A DNA stretch of 50,546 nucleotides from Nitrosomonas marina. GTDB taxonomy: Bacteria > Pseudomonadota > Gammaproteobacteria > Burkholderiales > Nitrosomonadaceae. This document shows, in pieces, positions 46,415 through 50,546 of the stretch (position 1 is the stretch's first letter; the number at the start of each line of letters is the position of its first letter). The stretch spans positions 1 to 50,546 of the forward strand of contig NZ_FOCP01000024.1 of assembly GCF_900110145.1 (NCBI RefSeq), written 5' to 3'. The notes below the pieces were generated by a model. The model searched no databases and had not been told where the DNA came from. It saw only the letters and a list, made by a program, of their open reading frames with translations. The position numbers were made by a program, and so were the translations under genes.

Positions 46415-48676
46415 ATGAAAGGACAGGCTAAAGCGTTGACGATGAAATTGTTGAGCAATCACGCAAGAACCATAATGTACTCTTTGTCCGCAGGCTTCGT
46501 TGCTGCACTGTTAACTGCATGTGGTTCAGAAGTATGGAATAATCCTTATCCGATTCATGATGAAGGTGAAAACATCCTATATAATGTTTTTACCGAACGC
46601 CCGAAACACCTGGATCCAGTCCAGTCCTACAGTGCAAACGAAATTCAATTTACTGCTCAGATCTATCAGCCACCTCTGCAATATCATTATTTGAAGCGAC
46701 CCTTTACGCTAATTCCCTATACGACAGACGCAATGCCGAACGTGACGTATTATGATCATGACGATTATCCGTTGCCTGACGACTCCGAAGCGGATGATAT
46801 AGCTTATACGCAATACGAAATATCTATTAGACCCGGTATTTTTTATCAACCGCATCCGGCATTTGCCCGGAGTGACCAGAATGAATGGTTGTATCATCAG
46901 CTTAATGACAAAGAGCTTGCGTCCATTTATCAATTATCCGATTTTACTGATACTGGTACACGTGAATTGACCGCGCATGATTATGCGTATCAAATAAAGC
47001 GACTGGCGCACCCAAGGCTGCATTCCCCCATTTATGGGTTAATGGCTGATTATATCGTGGGGCTGCGGGAATATGCCGATGTGCTGAGAGACGCACTACT
47101 CAGCGAGCAGTGGAGTACCACATTTCTGGATTTGAACAAGTATCCGCTGGAAGGCGTGGATGTCGTGGATGACTATACTTACCGGATAAAAATAAATGGA
47201 AAGTATCCACAATTTATTTATTGGCTGGCTATGCCTTTTTTCTCTCCGATTCCATGGGAGGCCGATCAATTTTATTCACAGCAAGGTTTGGTCGAAAAAA
47301 ATATTTCATTGGATTGGTATCCGGTCGGAACCGGCCCTTATATGCTTACAGAAAACAATCCGAATTTACGCATGGTGCTGGAAAAAAACCCGAATTTTCA
47401 TGGGGAGCTTTATCCGAAGGAAGGTATGCCAGAAGATTATCTAAACGGTTTATTGTCCGATGCAGGCAAACCTATACCCTTTATCGACAAAATTGTTTAT
47501 TCGCGTGAACGTGAGGGAATCCCCCGATGGAACAAATTTCTGCAGGGCTATTATGACGCTTCGGGCATAGGTTCTGACAGTTTTGATCAGGCAGTTCAAC
47601 TGGTGGGGCAGGGGGAAGCAACGGTTACCGATAAAATGGCTAAGCAGGGTATACGGCTCGAGACGACAGTGGCGGTTTCTACTTTTTATATCGGGTTCAA
47701 TATGCTTGATCCCGTCGTCGGTGGAACTGGTACCGAACAATCACGTAACGCTGCACGTAAACTTCGTCAGGCAATTGCAATCGCGGTTGATTATGAAGAA
47801 TTTATTTCGATTTTCGCCAATGGCAGAGGATTGCCGGCGCATGGCCCGATAGCCCCGGGTTTACCGGGTCATCGATATGGCGAAGCGGGAATGAATTCAA
47901 TTGTCTATGATTGGGTTAACGACGGCCCGCAGCGCAAATCGATACAAGTAGCAAGGTATCTGCTTGCTGAAGCTGGCTATCCGAATGGAATAGACCAGAG
48001 AACCGGTGCTCCGCTTGTTCTGTATTTTGATGTGACCGCGCGTAGTTCAGAGGATCGTTCAATGTTGGACTGGATGCGTAAGCAATTTCAGAAACTGAAT
48101 ATTCAGCTGGTTGTCAGAAGTACGGATTATAACCGCTTTCAGGACAAGATTCGGAAAGGAAATGCGCAGATTTTTGAATGGGGATGGCATGCTGACTACC
48201 CGGATCCCGAGAATTTTCTTTTTTTGCTTTATGGGCCTCAGCGAAAAGTGGGAAATACAAGTGGAAACGCTGCAAATAATGCAGCCAACTATAATAATCC
48301 AGAATATGATCATTTGTTCGAACAGATGAAGGATATGGAAAATGGTCCCGAGCGGCAGGCTATTATTGATCAAATGGTAGAAATACTCCGAAATGATGCG
48401 CCATGGCTATGGGGTTATCATCCAAAAGAATACGGGTTGTATCATGAGTGGTTTAAAAATATCAAACCGAACAGGATTTCCAACAACAATGTGAAATATT
48501 ATCGAATAGACGCAGAGTTAAGACAGCAAAAACGACTGGAGTGGAATAAACCTGTACTGTGGCCTATCGGGTTGGTTGTGATCATTGTGATGATCAGTCT
48601 GTTTCCGGCTATTGCGACATACCGCCGTTATGAACGCAGTAAAGGTGTTCAAAATTTTCAGATGAAGCCGCACTAG
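46415..48676 (+). CDS. Peptide/nickel-type ABC transporter substrate-binding lipoprotein with C-terminal membrane helix
   Basis: A 753-residue binding protein from the ATG at 46415; the ATG at 46442 is equally plausible and neither has a clear ribosome site. The signal region ends in LLTAC, a lipobox. The family-5 fold follows (ILYNVFTERPKHLDPVQSYS; DVTARSSEDRSMLDWMRKQF; GWHADYPDPENFLFLLYGP). Unusual features are the length, well above the usual 500-600, and a C-terminal hydrophobic helix (WPIGLVVIIVMISLFPAIAT) followed by basic residues. The permease gene begins nine bases later. Confidence 0.88.
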   Translation: MKGQAKALTMKLLSNHARTIMYSLSAGFVAALLTACGSEVWNNPYPIHDEGENILYNVFTERPKHLDPVQSYSANEIQFTAQIYQPPLQYHYLKRPFTLIPYTTDAMPNVTYYDHDDYPLPDDSEADDIAYTQYEISIRPGIFYQPHPAFARSDQNEWLYHQLNDKELASIYQLSDFTDTGTRELTAHDYAYQIKRLAHPRLHSPIYGLMADYIVGLREYADVLRDALLSEQWSTTFLDLNKYPLEGVDVVDDYTYRIKINGKYPQFIYWLAMPFFSPIPWEADQFYSQQGLVEKNISLDWYPVGTGPYMLTENNPNLRMVLEKNPNFHGELYPKEGMPEDYLNGLLSDAGKPIPFIDKIVYSREREGIPRWNKFLQGYYDASGIGSDSFDQAVQLVGQGEATVTDKMAKQGIRLETTVAVSTFYIGFNMLDPVVGGTGTEQSRNAARKLRQAIAIAVDYEEFISIFANGRGLPAHGPIAPGLPGHRYGEAGMNSIVYDWVNDGPQRKSIQVARYLLAEAGYPNGIDQRTGAPLVLYFDVTARSSEDRSMLDWMRKQFQKLNIQLVVRSTDYNRFQDKIRKGNAQIFEWGWHADYPDPENFLFLLYGPQRKVGNTSGNAANNAANYNNPEYDHLFEQMKDMENGPERQAIIDQMVEILRNDAPWLWGYHPKEYGLYHEWFKNIKPNRISNNNVKYYRIDAELRQQKRLEWNKPVLWPIGLVVIIVMISLFPAIATYRRYERSKGVQNFQMKPH

Positions 48677-48685
48677 AGTGTATTT

Positions 48686-49663
48686 ATGCTGAGCTATATC
48701 ATCCGTCGCATTCTATATGCCATTCCAATTCTGATCGGTGTAAATCTGCTAACGTTTGCACTGTTTTTTGTTGTGAATACGCCGGATGATATGGCACGTA
48801 TGCAACTCGGTATTAAATATGTGACACCCGAAGCGATCGAAAAATGGAAAGCTGAACGTGGTTATGACAAACCATTATTGTTTAATGAAGAGCAAAGTGG
48901 TCTGAATAAGTTGACGCAAACCATTTTTTTTGAAAAATCAGTATCGATGTTTGCATTTGATTTTGGTCACTCCGACGAGGGTCGCGATATTGGATATGAG
49001 ATTAAATCGCGCATGCTGCCCAGTTTCGCAATAGCTCTTCCAGTATTTATTCTTGGATTGATATCCTATATAACATTTGCACTGTTGATGGTTTTCTTTC
49101 GGGCTACATATATTGATTTCTGGGGTGTTGTGTTGTGTGTGGCCTTTATGTCAATTTCCAGTCTTTTTTATATAATTGCCGGACAGTTTTTAATCAGCAA
49201 ATTATGGCACCTGGTGCCTATTTCCGGGTTTGGAACCGGGATTGATGCTGTCAAATTCCTTATCTTGCCGGTGATTATCGGTGTTATCAGCAGTGCTGGC
49301 GCCAACACGCGGTGGTATCGCACTATTTTTCTCGAAGAAATGGGTAAGGAATATGTTCGTACTGCGCGGGCAAAAGGACTATCAGAACACATTGTCTTAT
49401 TTAAACATGTACTCAAGAATGCTTTGATACCGATTTTGACTGGTGCTGTTGTTCTCGTGCCGCTTCTTTTTTTGGGTAGTCTGATTGTCGAATCCTTTTT
49501 TGGAATACCTGGATTAGGGAGTTTTACCATTGATGCGATCAATTCGCAGGATTTCGCAATTGTGCGGGCGATGGTATTTTTAGGATCTGTGCTCTATATC
49601 GTTGGACTGATATTGACCGATATTTCATATACGCTGGTTGATCCCAGGATTCGCTTGAACTAG
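48686..49663 (+). CDS. ABC transporter permease, DppB/OppB family
   Basis: A 325-residue inner-membrane permease. It opens with SYIIRRILYAIPILIGVNLLTF, has six predicted helices and the cytoplasmic coupling loop GKEYVRTARAKGLSEHIVLFKHVLKNALIPI near residues 225-255, where the EAA-type motif lies. With the upstream lipoprotein it should import peptides or similar solutes. The partner permease (OppC-like) and the two ATPases normally encoded next do not follow; 367 bases of non-coding DNA and the tRNA operon follow instead. They may be encoded elsewhere. Confidence 0.93.
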   Translation: MLSYIIRRILYAIPILIGVNLLTFALFFVVNTPDDMARMQLGIKYVTPEAIEKWKAERGYDKPLLFNEEQSGLNKLTQTIFFEKSVSMFAFDFGHSDEGRDIGYEIKSRMLPSFAIALPVFILGLISYITFALLMVFFRATYIDFWGVVLCVAFMSISSLFYIIAGQFLISKLWHLVPISGFGTGIDAVKFLILPVIIGVISSAGANTRWYRTIFLEEMGKEYVRTARAKGLSEHIVLFKHVLKNALIPILTGAVVLVPLLFLGSLIVESFFGIPGLGSFTIDAINSQDFAIVRAMVFLGSVLYIVGLILTDISYTLVDPRIRLN

Positions 49664-49987
49664 CTTGTGTGCTGTCAATAACCAAGATTCCTCCGACATG
49701 GCGAGTGGTGCAATCTTGCGATGCTTAATAGATTGTTTCATAACGGAAGCTATGGAAAGCATTACAAGTGCCCGGGCTGGATTTTTACAGAACAATCTTT
49801 TCTGATACGAAACAGGTGTAATTACTGCCGGTATATGAGTATTGTGTATCGTTTTGAGCAAAAGACTGGGTACTTGCTCATAGTCGCTGGAAAATAGAGC
49901 GCTGAACAGGGATTTGCTTTTTCTCTAAAAATTTAGTTGTCCAACCAGTCAAAGTTTTAAATTTGTATAAAATATTGTAATAAGTGT
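49664..49987. other. Non-coding stretch between permease and tRNA operon
   Basis: I could not recognise any remnant of the missing transporter genes in any frame. The last 60 bases before the promoter are AT-rich (TTTTAAATTTGTATAAAAT) and could act as an upstream promoter element for the tRNA operon. Confidence 0.4.
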
Positions 49988-50016
49988 TTGACTTATTGTT
50001 GGGATATATTCATAAT
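49988..50016 (+). promoter_or_regulatory. Promoter of the tRNA-tuf operon
   Basis: TTGACT (49988-49993) and CATAAT (50011-50016) are 17 bases apart, a strong sigma-70 promoter. Transcription should begin near 50023, eight bases before tRNA-Tyr. An A/T-rich region directly upstream resembles the UP elements of stable-RNA promoters. Confidence 0.8.
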
Positions 50017-50030
50017 CACCGGTTTCGTTT

Positions 50031-50115
<85 letters not shown>

Positions 50116-50207
50116 TATGGGAATCAGTAGTTGGGCAAAATTGAACAGAGTGGAGATATGTGCCATTTACTTTTTGGCGACAAGAATTAACTCCAATTTG
50201 AATGTGT

Positions 50208-50281
50208 GCGGGTGTAGCTCAATGGTAGAGCAGAAGCCTTCCAAGCTTACGACGAGGGTTCGATTCCCTTCACCCGCTCCA
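50208..50281 (+). tRNA. tRNA-Gly (TCC)
   Basis: A 74-nt tRNA. GCGGGTG pairs with CACCCGC, the anticodon loop CTTCCAA gives TCC, GGTTCGATTCC forms the T-loop region, and CCA is encoded at the end. The outermost anticodon-stem pair is mismatched (G-A). Confidence 0.96.
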
Positions 50282-50339
50282 GCTGGAGTTATGGGTAATT
50301 GAATGTGATCTACTAATTATTAGTGATGTAAAAAAGATT

Positions 50340-50414
<75 letters not shown>

Positions 50415-50458
50415 GAGATTGTAAACAAGGTATAGCAGTAAGCTAGAGGGAACAGGTC

Positions 50459-50546
50459 ATGGCAAAGAGCAAGTTTGAGCGTTCGAAACCACACGTAAAT
50501 GTGGGCACGATAGGACATGTGGATCATGGTAAGACGACGCTGACGG
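50459..50546 (+). CDS. tuf: Elongation factor Tu, 5' end (cut by the window)
   Basis: Only the first 29 codons are present. They read [20 protein letters not shown] and then VDHGKTTLT, which includes the GTP-binding P-loop GHVDHGKT of EF-Tu. GAGGGA lies about ten bases before the ATG. EF-Tu carries aminoacyl-tRNA to the ribosome. The tRNA genes upstream are part of the same transcript, and the gene runs off the right edge of the window. Confidence 0.95.
   Translation, partial: MAKSKFERSKPHVNVGTIGHVDHGKTTLT

Noticed and set aside
49625..49861. A 78-codon minus-strand open frame behind the permease gene
   Set aside because: It overlaps the permease's C-terminal codons and shows no family features. 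It is not a remnant of the missing transporter genes as far as I can see.

Overview
The window looks like chromosomal DNA of an ammonia-oxidising betaproteobacterium of the Nitrosomonas group. This is inferred from gene content and protein style, since no ammonia-oxidation gene lies in the window: a form IA RuBisCO operon (cbbL-cbbS-cbbQ-cbbO) with divergent cbbR, two haem c proteins, an exosortase-type secreted protein behind a sigma-54 promoter, and a tRNA-Tyr/Gly/Thr-tuf operon. No insertion sequence, prophage, CRISPR array or rRNA gene was seen.

Layout. 1-6.6 kb is a stress block: a cold-shock protein with terminator; a hemerythrin protein divergent from a phosphoribosyltransferase; an M48 lipoprotein protease; a LonB-like protease overlapping a tandem Usp protein; and a VOC protein. 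6.7-7.8 kb holds a GH24 lysozyme overlapping an LprI-type lysozyme inhibitor. 7.8-10.5 kb is an arsenic operon arsR-arsI-(arsC pseudogene)-arsB. 10.8-16.7 kb holds a zinc alcohol dehydrogenase, a PEP-CTERM-like secreted protein, a MauG-type di-haem protein, a DUF6279 lipoprotein and a rhodanese. 16.9-24.8 kb holds a DUF3422 membrane protein and the cbb cluster. 24.8-28.2 kb is a minus-strand group: a PL14-like secreted protein, a GNAT enzyme, SirB2-like and CopD-like membrane proteins, and a SpoIIAA/STAS-like protein. 28.5-34.1 kb holds a diguanylate cyclase and the convergent polyphosphate pair ppk/ppx. 34.4-41.7 kb, all on the minus strand, holds a cytochrome c with a His-rich tail, FbaB-type aldolase, a phoH-like gene remnant, cca, a lytic transglycosylase and glutamate dehydrogenase. 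41.8-45.1 kb holds a Tat-exported intradiol dioxygenase, an HDOD protein and a class III adenylate cyclase. 45.4-49.7 kb holds fabI, an oligopeptide-type binding protein and one lone permease. 50.0 kb to the end is the tRNA-tuf operon, with tuf cut by the window edge.

How the genes work together. CbbL/CbbS fix CO2, CbbQ/CbbO activate the enzyme and CbbR controls the promoter, while the aldolase and glutamate dehydrogenase connect fixed carbon to sugar phosphates and nitrogen assimilation. The ars operon can still sense arsenic (ArsR), break the C-As bond of organoarsenicals (ArsI) and export arsenite (ArsB), but its arsenate reductase is destroyed. Second-messenger capacity is dense: a GGDEF protein with a c-di-GMP inhibition site, a class III cyclase next to an HDOD protein, and polyphosphate synthesis and breakdown enzymes.

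The observations most worth a second look are the two pseudogenes (arsC and a phoH-like PIN-domain fragment), the overlapping lysozyme/inhibitor pair, the sigma-54 promoter of a PEP-CTERM-like gene whose PEP motif looks degraded, the architecture of the cbb control region with a terminator inside the operon, and the orphan peptide transporter whose binding protein ends in a membrane helix. I found no clearly new multi-gene defence or biosynthetic system.
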